Shown in pieces: positions 1-7,179 of a stretch of 8,843 nt of DNA. Numbering within the stretch: the stretch's first letter is position 1; each line of letters starts with the position of its first letter. Both the position numbers and the translations under genes were made by a program. Origin of the DNA: an uncultured Odoribacter sp. GTDB taxonomy: Bacteria > Bacteroidota > Bacteroidia > Bacteroidales > Marinifilaceae. The stretch covers positions 1 through 8,843 of the forward strand of contig UQTM01000104.1 of assembly GCA_900544025.1 (NCBI GenBank). The letters run 5' to 3'. The notes under the pieces are model-generated. The model did no database searches. It was not told the origin of the DNA and saw only the letters and a list, made by a program, of their open reading frames with translations.

Positions 1-1047
1 AGTTCCAAAAAGTTTATAGAGGCGGTGGTGAACAGTATCCACGAGCCTATTTTGGGACTGGACGGAAACAGACGGATTCTGTTTGTGAACGAGGAGGCTT
101 TGACGGTGCTGAATCTGAAGCGGGAGGAGGTTGTGGGGAGCCTCGCCCCGGAATTGGCCTTGCGGAACGATTTACTGCGGCGTCTGGTGAGGGAGTTGGT
201 CAGCCCGGACGAACATAAGGAGCCTTTGAAGATTTATGCGGACGATAAGGAGAGTTATTTTCAGGCGGAATATATTCCGATCCGGGTGACCGATCCGGGT
301 GAGAAAAAGGCGAAGTATATCGGGGATGTGATTTTGTTGAAGAATATCACGGAGTTTAAGGAGTTGGATGCAGCGAAAACGACTTTTATCTCTACGATTT
401 CCCACGAGCTGAAAACGCCTATTTCGGCTATCCTGATGAGTTTGAAGTTGCTGGAGGACGAGCGTGTCGGACAGCTGAACGAGGAGCAGCGGTCGCTGGC
501 CGACGGGGTGAAGGAAAATAGCGAGCGTTTACTGGGGATCACCGGGGAGTTGCTGAAGATGACGCAAGTGGAAACCGGGAAGCTGCAACTGAATCCGAAG
601 GTAACGAAGCCTATCGAGCTGATCGATTATGCGGTGAATGCTACGCGGGTGCTGGCAGAGCGGTTCGGCTGCAATGTGGAGGTGGAATATCCGGCCGGAA
701 AGATGCCGAAATTGTTTGTGGATAGTGAAAAAGTGGCTTGGGTGATTACCAATTTGCTGTCGAATGCCATTCATTATTCTAAGGAAAATTCGAGGGTGGT
801 CGTCGGGGCGGTGCATATAGAGGGAGCGGTGGAGATTTATGTGCAGGATTTCGGAAAAGGGATCGATCCGAGGTATCATCAGAGTATTTTCGACCGTTAT
901 TTCCGTGTGCCGGGGACGAAGATACAGGGTAGCGGGTTGGGGCTGGCTATTTCAAAAGACTTTATGGAGGCTCACGGCGGAACGATCCGGGTGGAGAGCG
1001 AAGTGGGGAAAGGGAGCCGTTTCACGGTGTCGTTTCCGGTGCGCTAA
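1..1047 (+). CDS. Sensor histidine kinase with PAS domain, 5' end cut off
   Basis: This is the C-terminal part of a two-component sensor kinase. It would autophosphorylate on a histidine and pass the phosphate to a response regulator that is not in the window. The frame is open from base 1, so the true start lies upstream; the GTG at 25 is only the first possible in-window start and residues are numbered from it. Residues 1-110 form a PAS-like fold (NSIHEPILGLDGNRRILFVN). The H-box is FISTISHELKTP with the phospho-acceptor His127. The N-box is ITNLLSNAIHYS (about 241-252), the G1 box DFGKGID (275-281) and the G2 box GSGLGLA (302-308), so the catalytic domain is complete and probably active. 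No membrane segment is visible in the part present; sensing or HAMP regions would be upstream. A terminator follows 67 bases after the stop. The stimulus cannot be told from this fragment. Confidence 0.93.
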   Translation, partial: SSKKFIEAVVNSIHEPILGLDGNRRILFVNEEALTVLNLKREEVVGSLAPELALRNDLLRRLVRELVSPDEHKEPLKIYADDKESYFQAEYIPIRVTDPGEKKAKYIGDVILLKNITEFKELDAAKTTFISTISHELKTPISAILMSLKLLEDERVGQLNEEQRSLADGVKENSERLLGITGELLKMTQVETGKLQLNPKVTKPIELIDYAVNATRVLAERFGCNVEVEYPAGKMPKLFVDSEKVAWVITNLLSNAIHYSKENSRVVVGAVHIEGAVEIYVQDFGKGIDPRYHQSIFDRYFRVPGTKIQGSGLGLAISKDFMEAHGGTIRVESEVGKGSRFTVSFPVR

Positions 1048-1114
1048 TGAGATAAAATGGGGAAGGTTGTAAATGGCGGGAAGAGAGGGGAAAGAAAACG
1101 TGGTGTTTATTATG

Positions 1115-1148
1115 AAAAAATCGTTACCTGTACGGGTAACGATTTTTT
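1115..1148. terminator. Bidirectional intrinsic terminator between convergent genes
   Basis: A perfect 14-base inverted repeat (left arm 1115-1128, right arm 1135-1148) encloses the 6-base loop TGTACG. The core is TCGTTACC/GGTAACGA, flanked by six A on the left and six T on the right. It therefore reads as a hairpin with a U tract on either strand. It lies 67 bases after the histidine kinase stop and 72 bases past the stop of the opposing M23 peptidase gene, so it can end both transcripts. Confidence 0.88.
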
Positions 1149-1220
1149 ATCATGTGGGGTGTCTGTCCGCTTCGTTCTTTGTGCCGTCGTTAGAAATGCG
1201 GAGTAAGAGAAAAACGGGTT

Positions 1221-1982
1221 TTATACTTGCTCGATGTTTAATTTTCCTTTTTCATCGGAGGTAAATACAAGGCATTTTTGGAGCAGGGTTTGTTTTTCAA
1301 AATCGATAATCAGGTTCGGATCGATATGTTTCCCGTTAACGCGCACTTCAAAATGCAGGTGGTCGGTGCTGGCACGCCCGGTCTGGCCGGAAACGGCTAA
1401 AACCTGTCCGGCTTTTACCCGGTCGCCCGATTTTACGAGACGTTTGGAGTTGTGTCCATAAACTGTTTCCAGTCCGTTATAGTGGCGCACTACGATCACA
1501 TTGCCATATCCCCGTGCTGTCGAAGAAATACGGACAATCCCGTCGAAAGCGGCGAGAATGGTGTCGTGGCGGTTTATTTTGATGTCGATCCCTTCATGGT
1601 TTCTGCCTCTCGCCGTCCCGTAGGGGGATATGACTCTCGCTCCCGGCAACGGAAAACAAAAAGCATCGTCGGTCAGCTGGCTGAAATCGATGATTAATTC
1701 CTGTTTTCTGTCGATAAAATTCTGGTTTGTGAATTTGACGATATAGCGTTCGGCCCCTATGAAGTGTTCACTGATCTGCGGGGTCGGTTTGTATATTTCA
1801 ACCGGTTGTGGCCGGTAGAAGGAAAGGTTGATTTCGGAGGATGGGAAAAGGGAGTCGAGATCGGAAATAAACGGAGTAGGATGGTAGGATATTTGTGCGG
1901 GGACGTTAGCGTGCCTTGCGCAGGATATTGTGCCTATGACCACCATACAGGGAATGATCAGGGTCTTCCATTTAAATTTCAT
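1221..1982 (-). CDS. M23 (LytM-type) zinc metallopeptidase, probable lipoprotein
   Basis: This 253-residue protein is likely a cell-envelope peptidase that cuts peptide cross-links or stems in peptidoglycan. The N-terminus (KFKWKTLIIPCMVVIGTISC) is a short signal peptide ending in a plausible but non-canonical lipobox (TIS-C21), so lipid anchoring is likely rather than certain. Residues 22-105 are a linker region. The M23 domain spans about 110-225 and has every expected ligand: the HxxxD motif in NHEGID (His129, Asp133), the YGH motif (His177) and HLH (His208, His210). The intact zinc site argues for an active enzyme rather than a degenerate LytM activator. The glycine-rich core (GYGNVIVVRHYNG, SGDRVKAGQVLAVSGQTG) is typical of the family. 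It is transcribed alone and divergently from the transporter gene at 2237, with a perfect -7 element at 2042-2049. The substrate bond cannot be predicted. Confidence 0.93.
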   Translation of the reverse strand: MKFKWKTLIIPCMVVIGTISCARHANVPAQISYHPTPFISDLDSLFPSSEINLSFYRPQPVEIYKPTPQISEHFIGAERYIVKFTNQNFIDRKQELIIDFSQLTDDAFCFPLPGARVISPYGTARGRNHEGIDIKINRHDTILAAFDGIVRISSTARGYGNVIVVRHYNGLETVYGHNSKRLVKSGDRVKAGQVLAVSGQTGRASTDHLHFEVRVNGKHIDPNLIIDFEKQTLLQKCLVFTSDEKGKLNIEQV

Positions 1983-2041
1983 GCTTTTCTTTTTGGTTAA
2001 TACTGTGCTGTTTTTTATCGTATTGATTTACAGCTCGAATG

Positions 2042-2049
2042 CAAATTTA
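2042..2049 (-). promoter_or_regulatory. Putative Bacteroidetes -7 element for the M23 peptidase gene
   Basis: Read on the minus strand, these bases are TAAATTTG, a perfect match to the Bacteroides -7 consensus TAnnTTTG, about 60 bases before the start codon at 1982. I did not find a well-spaced TTTG -33 element upstream, so the call rests on the -7 match and position. Confidence 0.55.
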
Positions 2050-2189
2050 GGTGAAATATTTCCGTTTCACCGGAAATTGTTTATTTTAAAACGTAATTTA
2101 ACGCGGAAACGTTTGTATTTAACAGTTAAAAGGGCTTTAAAAGTGGTATATTTTAACTTTTTGCTTCATCCTTTGTGATTTATTTATGC

Positions 2190-2197
2190 TACATTTG
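2190..2197 (+). promoter_or_regulatory. Putative Bacteroidetes -7 element for the AspT/YidE-type transporter
   Basis: TACATTTG matches TAnnTTTG exactly and lies 39 bases before the ATG at 2237, giving a 5' leader of roughly 30 bases. TTTG words occur at 2172 and 2160, but their spacings (14 and 26 bases) are off the usual range, so the -33 partner is uncertain. No Shine-Dalgarno sequence precedes the ATG, as is usual in this phylum. Confidence 0.6.
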
Positions 2198-2236
2198 CCG
2201 GAATTTTAGACAGGTATCGATTTTGTTGTTCGTATT

Positions 2237-3898
2237 ATGGAATGGTTGAATAGTATTTTTGTCGAGCATAGTGTTATTCAGGCGGTTGTGGTATTATCGC
2301 TTATTTCGTCGATAGGTCTTGCATTGGGGCGGATCAGTATTATGGGCGTGTCACTGGGGGTGACTTTCGTTTTTTTTACAGGAATCCTTGCCGGGCATTT
2401 CGGGCTGTCGATCGATCCGTATATGCTGAATTATGCAGAGAGTTTCGGTTTGATTATTTTTGTATATGCACTGGGATTGCAGGTAGGCCCCGGTTTCTTC
2501 GGCTCTTTCCGTAAGGGAGGGATTACGCTGAATCTGCTGGCTGCCGCCGTGATTTTCGTCGGTACGGCCCTGACTTTGGTCTTCCATGTGGTGACGGGGG
2601 TTTCACTGCCGGATATGGTAGGCATTTTGTGCGGGGCGGTGACGAATACGCCTGCTTTGGGTGCGGCTCAGCAGACCTTGAAACAGATGAATATCGAATC
2701 GGCCGATCCGGCTTTGGGATGTGCCGTGGCTTATCCGCTGGGGGTGGTCGGGGTGATCTTGGCTTTGATTTTTTTGCGGAAGGTGTTTCCGGCTCGTTCG
2801 GGGCAGAACCTGACGAGCGACGGGAAGTCCCGCCAGACTTATATTGCCGGTTTCCAGGTTTGCAATCCGGGTATTTTCGGTAAGACGATCAAGGATGTGG
2901 CTCATCTGGCGGCGCATAAGTTTGTGATTTCGCGGGTGTGGCGCGATGGGAAGGTGACGATCCCGACTTCGGAGACACGCTTGCAGCCGAACGACCGTTT
3001 GCTGGTGATTACGACAGAGGCGGATGTCGAGTCGCTGTCGATGTTTTTCGGGGAGCAGGAAAATGTGGATTGGAATAAGGAGGATATCGATTGGAACGCT
3101 ATCGACAGTCAGTTGATTTCGCAACGTATTGTGATTACCCGTTCGGAGATCAACGGGAAGAAGCTGGGATCGTTGAAGCTGCGAAATCATTACGGGATCA
3201 ATATTACCCGTATTTACCGTGCCGGGGTGCAGTTGTTGCCGACTTCCGAGCTGGTGTTGCAGATGGGGGATAAGCTGACGGTGGTGGGCGAGGCCGCTGC
3301 CATTTCGAATGTGGAAAAGGTGTTGGGCAACCGGGTGGTGAGCCTGAAAGAGCCGAATCTGATTGCGGTGTTTATCGGTATGGTACTGGGGCTTGCGGTG
3401 GGAGCCATTCCTTTTGCAATTCCGGGTATCAGTTATCCGGTGAGGCTGGGAATTGCCGGAGGACCTATTATTATGGGTATTTTAATGGGGGCTTTCGGGC
3501 CTCGTTTGCATATGATCACTTATACGACACGGAGTGCGAATCTGATGTTGCGGGGGCTGGGGCTGTCGATGTATCTGGCTTGCCTTGGGTTGGATGCCGG
3601 GGCGCATTTTTTCGAAACGGTTTTCCGTCCGGAAGGCCTTTTGTGGATCGGCCTGGGTTTTGCGATTACGGTTGTACCTGTGGTGCTGGTGGGCGTGTGT
3701 GCGCTGAAACTGATGAAGATCGATTTCGGCTCGCTGGCGGGTATGCTTTGCGGAGGTATGGCGAATCCGATGGCGCTGAATTATGTGAATGCTACGATAG
3801 AGGGGGATAATCCCGCGGTTTCCTATGCTACGGTATATCCGTTGTCGATGTTTGTGCGTGTGATTCTGGCGCAGCTGATTCTGATGCTGTTTTTATAG
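2237..3898 (+). CDS. AspT/YidE-family transporter with two TrkA-C domains
   Basis: This 553-residue inner-membrane protein has the full layout of the aspartate:alanine exchanger (AAE/AspT, YidE/YbjL) family. An N-terminal membrane half (about 12-182) is followed by two cytosolic TrkA-C (RCK_C) domains (about 200-270 and 290-365), then a C-terminal membrane half (about 373-553). The halves are repeats: GILCGAVTNTPAL at 129-141 matches GMLCGGMANPMAL at 502-514, each followed by a DPA/NPA...YPL segment. The paired TrkA-C domains commonly bind nucleotides or other ligands and gate transport. Known members include the Tetragenococcus AspT aspartate/alanine antiporter; most Bacteroidetes members have no assigned substrate, so I give none. 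It is monocistronic by layout. The start ATG fits the promoter at 2190. The reading frame stays open for 71 codons beyond the amber stop, which is noted separately. Confidence 0.93.
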   Translation: MEWLNSIFVEHSVIQAVVVLSLISSIGLALGRISIMGVSLGVTFVFFTGILAGHFGLSIDPYMLNYAESFGLIIFVYALGLQVGPGFFGSFRKGGITLNLLAAAVIFVGTALTLVFHVVTGVSLPDMVGILCGAVTNTPALGAAQQTLKQMNIESADPALGCAVAYPLGVVGVILALIFLRKVFPARSGQNLTSDGKSRQTYIAGFQVCNPGIFGKTIKDVAHLAAHKFVISRVWRDGKVTIPTSETRLQPNDRLLVITTEADVESLSMFFGEQENVDWNKEDIDWNAIDSQLISQRIVITRSEINGKKLGSLKLRNHYGINITRIYRAGVQLLPTSELVLQMGDKLTVVGEAAAISNVEKVLGNRVVSLKEPNLIAVFIGMVLGLAVGAIPFAIPGISYPVRLGIAGGPIIMGILMGAFGPRLHMITYTTRSANLMLRGLGLSMYLACLGLDAGAHFFETVFRPEGLLWIGLGFAITVVPVVLVGVCALKLMKIDFGSLAGMLCGGMANPMALNYVNATIEGDNPAVSYATVYPLSMFVRVILAQLILMLFL

Positions 3899-4152
3899 CC
3901 GGCTGTTTTTCCTGTCAATTTATCGAGTACCGTTTCCCGGCGCTGGCGTGATATGCTGACGCTGGATCCGTCTTTCATGCGTATGTATCCCCTGTCGGTG
4001 AGGTTACGGTTTCCGTTCCGTTGTTTGTTCCGTGAATCCGGGTGTTCCGCGGGGATTTTGGAAAGTGGTGCCGGATTTTATGACCATGGTGCTTATTTTG
4101 TATTTTTTTAGTAAATCGGATAGGCATCAAGTCGTATGATGGCTTTATCTGT
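3899..4152. other. Intergenic gap without a supported gene
   Basis: This is the bulk of the 308 bases between the transporter stop and the flavin reductase start. I see no tRNA, no convincing terminator hairpin and no gene with family resemblance. The left two thirds are as GC-rich as the coding regions and hold an open frame contiguous with the transporter (3899-4111). The right third turns AT-rich and leads into the promoter of the next gene. Confidence 0.5.
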
Positions 4153-4160
4153 TATCTTTG
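4153..4160 (+). promoter_or_regulatory. Putative Bacteroidetes -7 element for the flavin reductase-like gene
   Basis: TATCTTTG is a perfect TAnnTTTG match, 46 bases before the ATG at 4207. It is identical to the -7 element in front of the sigma factor gene (7901). The sequence between it and the ATG is AT-rich without a Shine-Dalgarno motif. No TTTG is present at -33. Confidence 0.55.
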
Positions 4161-4206
4161 TCTCACGATAAAGCTTTAATTATTTGATATAAATACCATT
4201 TACACC

Positions 4207-4860
4207 ATGAAAATTTTATTACCTCTCACCGTTTTCGTTCTATTTATTACCTCTTGTATGAGCAACAGCAGTAAAACGACAGACGACAGTAAGCAACAGG
4301 CTACGAGTCCGGCTGTGCCGGATACCTGGGAGTCCAGATACGATAAGATCGAGGCGTCTGCCTTGCCGGACAATGTGATCGAGCTGATCGGGCAGCAATG
4401 GATGCTGGTGACGGCAGGAGATAAGGATGCGTATAATACGATGACGGCAAGCTGGGGCGGAATCGGGTATATTTATGAACGTCCTTCGACTTTTATTTTT
4501 ATCCGTGATTCCCGATATACCTATCAGTTCCTGCAAAAAGAGGAGGGATTTACCCTTAGTTTCTTCCCGGAGCAGTATCGTGGCGCTTTAAGGGTATGCG
4601 GAACGAAATCCGGGAGGGATACGGACAAGGTGAAGGAAGCCGGTTTGACTCCTCTGGAAACCCCTTCGGGATTGATGAGTTTCGGCGAAGCCCGCATGAT
4701 TATCGAGTGTAAAAAGATGCTGGTGCAGGAACTCGATTATGCCAACCTGACCGAGCCTTACAAGGCTAAGGTGATGGAAGAATCTTATGGCAGCGAGCCT
4801 TCGAAACATCAGTTGTTTATTTCCGAAATAACCCATATATGGATTAAGAAATCTTTTTAA
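4207..4860 (+). CDS. Flavin reductase-like (FMN-binding split barrel) putative lipoprotein
   Basis: The protein has 217 residues. Residues 1-17 look like a lipoprotein signal (MKILLPLTVFVLFITSC, lipobox ITS-C17), followed by a Ser/Thr/Lys-rich linker to about residue 38. The rest resembles the flavin reductase / flavoredoxin split-barrel family. It has QQWMLVTAGDKDAYNTMTAS (63-82, the usual first strand and the N-x-M-T-A-S flavin phosphate region), GYIYERPSTFIFIRDSRYTY (87-106), FTLSFFPEQYR (115-125) and a C-terminal EARMIIECKK strand. Family members bind FMN and exchange electrons with NAD(P)H or protein partners, normally in the cytosol; an envelope location would need a different electron donor. 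It is monocistronic, with its own -7 element and a strong terminator about 100 bases after the stop. The fold assignment is by motif recognition only. Confidence 0.82.
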   Translation: MKILLPLTVFVLFITSCMSNSSKTTDDSKQQATSPAVPDTWESRYDKIEASALPDNVIELIGQQWMLVTAGDKDAYNTMTASWGGIGYIYERPSTFIFIRDSRYTYQFLQKEEGFTLSFFPEQYRGALRVCGTKSGRDTDKVKEAGLTPLETPSGLMSFGEARMIIECKKMLVQELDYANLTEPYKAKVMEESYGSEPSKHQLFISEITHIWIKKSF

Positions 4861-4964
4861 GACGGTGTGAAGGTGTTCCTTTAGTGCAGGCCTGCGTTTA
4901 GGTTGAACCGGCTGTGGGGCAGGGAGAATGACGAGGGATAGAATAAGCGTCCGTATTATTAAAG

Positions 4965-5003
4965 ACAAGCTGCCTGAGTTTACCGGGCAGCTTGTTTTAT
5001 TTT
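4965..5003 (+). terminator. Intrinsic terminator after the flavin reductase-like gene
   Basis: A 12-pair stem is formed by ACAAGCTGCCTG (4965-4976) and CGGGCAGCTTGT (4984-4995), counting one U-G wobble, around a 7-base loop. The stem is followed by TTTATTTT. It also marks the last GC-rich native sequence before the AT-rich segment begins. Confidence 0.88.
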
Positions 5004-5210
5004 AGATTTTCATCGGTTTGACTTAACCGATTGAGGAATAAATCTTTCGCAGAGTTTTTGAATTTTAGAAGCAATGATTTGGTAATCGTTTGTATTTCAG
5101 TGTTTTGCAGTGTAATGCTATCAAATAACTCGGTTGTAAGGATAAGCAATTTCTTTGGATTTCAATTATATATTTTTCCTTTTTATCTGATAAACACCTC
5201 TCTTATGGAG
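5004..5210. other. AT-rich noncoding stretch with a small hairpin
   Basis: I see no credible gene here. ATCGGTT (5012-5018) and AACCGAT (5025-5031) form a 7-pair hairpin around TGACTT, but no T tract follows on either strand, so it is not a standard terminator. The rest is AT-rich with no recognised motif. Confidence 0.45.
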
Positions 5211-5211
5211 G

Positions 5212-5314
5212 GAACGAATAAGGCAACACTTTTACGGGAAATACTACCCGAAGCGTAGCGGAGGTGTGGAGATTTTCCGTAAAACCCGTAGGGCTTGGTG
5301 TTGACGTTTCGTTC
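5212..5314. repeat. Nested inverted repeat, possible structured RNA
   Basis: Three successive left segments each have a complement in the correct nested order on the right. GAACGAA (5212-5218) pairs with TTCGTTC (5308-5314). CAACAC (5224-5229) pairs with GTGTTG (5298-5303). TTTTACGGGAAAT (5230-5242) pairs with ATTTTCCGTAAAA (5272-5284). The inner 13-base stem pairs fully as plus-strand RNA (one G-U wobble), whereas on the minus strand that position is a C-A mismatch, which favours plus-strand RNA. The interior holds a small CTAC/GTAG hairpin (5244-5258), and the 5285-5297 bulge holds CCC-GTA-GGG. It lies downstream of the ABC operon and upstream of nothing on the plus strand, so it is not an obvious leader. 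Alternatives are a DNA cruciform, a transfer-origin-like structure or a non-autonomous repeat. Confidence 0.55.
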
Positions 5315-5441
5315 TTGGAATATACCTTTGTGTTCAGATAATAAAGGATTATCCGTTCTTCTTAAAGTATTTTGTAATCCGTTGTTATATTTTTGAGGGT
5401 TGTGCAACAGCTATCCTTGTTATATGGCGTTTTTATTATTT

Positions 5442-6122
5442 TCATTTTAATTTCAATTTCTCTATTTTGTTTCCAATAGTAAACTCTTTCATTTCAAGTT
5501 CCAACGTTTCAAAATCTTCACGGAAAACTTTTTTGATAATCTCTCCCTCTTTCAATAAATATATTTCATCGCAGGTATCACTTAGAGTTGAAAATATATG
5601 CGAAGATATAATTACCGTTTTTCCTAATGCTTTTAGTTTATGGACAAGGTCAATAATAATTATATTGCTATGAATATCAACGCCATTGAAAGGCTCGTCA
5701 AGTATAAAATACTGATTTTCCTGTAGTAAAATAGCCAATAAAGCTAGTTTCTTTTTCATACCTGTTGAATAGGTTGAAGCATATTGATTTAAAGGTAAGT
5801 CAAAAATATTTTTATCCTCAATTTTTGATATTTCTTTTTTTCGGGCATTACATAATAACTGAATATATTCTTGTCCTGTGATTTTTGTAAAGAAGAACGG
5901 CTCAGTTAATAATAACCCCAAATAATTTTTCAACGGATTAAGTTTTGAGTTTATTTGTCCTTCGTAATTTTCCAATCCTGCAATACACCTAAACAACGTT
6001 GTTTTTCCTGCGCCATTTTCTCCTACAATTCCGTAAACACGTCCTTTATCAAATTGAATATTTATGTTTTTTAATATCTGTTTCGTGCCAAAACTTTTGG
6101 ATAAATTTTGTATGCTTATCAT
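5442..6122 (-). CDS. ABC transporter ATP-binding protein
   Basis: This is a 226-residue stand-alone ATPase that would power the membrane protein encoded just upstream. All hallmark motifs are present: Walker A GENGAGKT (34-41), the segment at the Q-loop position reading LLLTEPFF (with Glu74), an ABC signature in the STGM form (YSTGMKKKL, 118-126), Walker B FILDEP (139-144) with the catalytic Glu143, the D-loop FNGVD and the switch His175 (SSH). The size and STGM signature are typical of ABC-2-type exporters used for drugs, peptides or bacteriocin self-protection; the substrate is unknown. Its ATG overlaps the stop of the permease gene by 4 bases (ATGA), implying translational coupling. It is AT-rich with many ATA and AAA codons, unlike the chromosomal genes on both sides, consistent with transfer. 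Confidence 0.93.
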   Translation of the reverse strand: MISIQNLSKSFGTKQILKNINIQFDKGRVYGIVGENGAGKTTLFRCIAGLENYEGQINSKLNPLKNYLGLLLTEPFFFTKITGQEYIQLLCNARKKEISKIEDKNIFDLPLNQYASTYSTGMKKKLALLAILLQENQYFILDEPFNGVDIHSNIIIIDLVHKLKALGKTVIISSHIFSTLSDTCDEIYLLKEGEIIKKVFREDFETLELEMKEFTIGNKIEKLKLK

Positions 6123-7042
6123 TTCAAATATTCTTTTAGTTTATTTACTGATTGGCTTGCGAATAATGGAATAATTACAACAAGCATTGGTGGGAATAAG
6201 CCAATTGCATACATTATCGCTTGTGGTATACCTATTTCTTCGGGATATGCTGAATATTTTGCCAAAATAAAAGTCGTCAGATATAGAAACATTAAAAAAG
6301 TGCAAGCAAGTAAAACGCTAATGTGTTCAAAATAGAATACACTCAACAGAATGAGTATAGGCAGACATAAATAGAAAGAAAACAAAAGTGCGGTTTTGAT
6401 TTTTATAAACAAGAATTTTGCAGGCGTACAACTGTATGACCAAACAAAATATTCATTTTCAGGTTTTAAGTAATAACTTAATGTTGTGAGAAATATAAGT
6501 CCTAATGCGAAAACACCAAGATTGAAATTATCTGCTTTTACGGCAATTATTGCAAGTCCGTATCCAATAAAAAACATAAAAAATGAATTTCTGAAACCGA
6601 CCGTAAATTCAAACGGTTTTTTGTAAAAAGGTGTCGGAATTGTTATATCGTAAGTTGCTTTGAAACTCAACAGCGCCATTAAAACTGTGATTGCAACGAG
6701 AAAAATCGTCAAATAAAAATGTTGTTTGTATATGAGAAAAATAACAAAAGGCAGTATGACAATCAGATTTTCCAAAATCCTCACTTTTCTGTGCAGTTCA
6801 TTTCCAAAACAAATTTTAAGAAAGTCATTTCGTCTTATTTCGCTCAATTTTGAGATAAAGAAAAGCGATGCAAAAGCATAAATGTATGGTGCATAAATAG
6901 ATTTACTTGAAAGTAATAACACAGAAACTCCTACAAATACGAGCGAAATGAACAATGCCAGCAAATAACCAACTATCGGGCGAGAGTCGTCTGATAGTTT
7001 CCTCCTTATCATTAAATATTGTAACTTAAAATATTCTTTCAT
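6119..7042 (-). CDS. ABC-2-like transporter permease, multi-pass membrane protein
   Basis: This 307-residue hydrophobic protein is the membrane partner of the ATPase encoded immediately downstream (4-base overlap). Hydrophobic stretches include GYLLALFISLVFVGVSVLLL (about 25-45), a segment near 50-65, two in about 85-125, two in about 150-195, two in about 215-260, and GLFPPMLVVIIPLFA near the C-terminus, so about eight to nine helices. I do not recognise a named family; pairing with the ATPase is the main basis for the function. I start at 7042 (MKEYFKLQYLM) rather than the in-frame ATG at 7093. The former has a purine-rich AAGG 7-8 bases upstream and begins with a cytosolic stretch ahead of the first helix, while the 17 extra residues of the longer form resemble nothing. 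Its composition is as AT-rich as its partner. Confidence 0.85.
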   Translation of the reverse strand: MKEYFKLQYLMIRRKLSDDSRPIVGYLLALFISLVFVGVSVLLLSSKSIYAPYIYAFASLFFISKLSEIRRNDFLKICFGNELHRKVRILENLIVILPFVIFLIYKQHFYLTIFLVAITVLMALLSFKATYDITIPTPFYKKPFEFTVGFRNSFFMFFIGYGLAIIAVKADNFNLGVFALGLIFLTTLSYYLKPENEYFVWSYSCTPAKFLFIKIKTALLFSFYLCLPILILLSVFYFEHISVLLACTFLMFLYLTTFILAKYSAYPEEIGIPQAIMYAIGLFPPMLVVIIPLFASQSVNKLKEYLK

Positions 7043-7146
7043 TTTGTTACCTTTTCTGTTAACACTGTTGCGCGTGAAATACCACCGACTCATATATACA
7101 GAGATGCCTTTTCTCTTCTCTGAAAGTGTGTATTATATATCGTTTC

Positions 7147-7154
7147 CAAAAATA
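7147..7154 (-). promoter_or_regulatory. Putative -7 element for the ABC operon
   Basis: On the minus strand this reads TATTTTTG, a TAnnTTTG match, about 105 bases before the permease start at 7042 and just after the stop of the chimeric ORF. The leader that would follow can form a hairpin between CAGAGA (7099-7104) and TCTCTG (7117-7122), with ATATATA/TATATAT able to extend it across a bulge. In such AT-rich sequence a chance match is possible. Confidence 0.35.
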
Positions 7155-7179
7155 ATAAATATTTGACACCCAGCCATAA

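Noticed and set aside
70..145. Unusual E at the Q-loop and STGM signature in the ABC ATPase (residue positions) as a novelty
   Set aside because: Both variants are common among ABC-2-type exporter ATPases, so they do not mark a new class.
1073..1264. Plus-strand ORF of 63 codons (MAGREGKENVVF...)
   Set aside because: It reads straight through the terminator hairpin at 1115-1148 and into the 3' end of the opposing M23 gene, so it is a chance frame.
5012..5031. Hairpin ATCGGTT/AACCGAT as a terminator
   Set aside because: No T tract follows on either strand, and the real terminator lies just before it at 4965-5003.
5031..5258. Plus-strand ORF of 75 codons (MRNKSFAEFLNFRSN...)
   Set aside because: It runs through AT-rich sequence into the inverted repeat, with no promoter, no ribosome site and no family resemblance; starts inside a hairpin arm.
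5183..5407. A 74-codon minus-strand ORF (MHNPQKYNNG...) overlapping the nested inverted repeat
   Set aside because: Its second half is largely made by the inverted repeat itself (KPYGFYGKSPHLRYASGS region), it has no visible domain or start signal, and the pairing pattern explains the sequence better. It remains possible that it is a small conserved Bacteroidetes ORF; a database search would settle it.
7043..7093. Longer start for the ABC permease (17 extra residues)
   Set aside because: The internal ATG at 7042 has an AAGG-type site and gives a sensible N-terminus; the extension is the hairpin-forming leader and resembles nothing.
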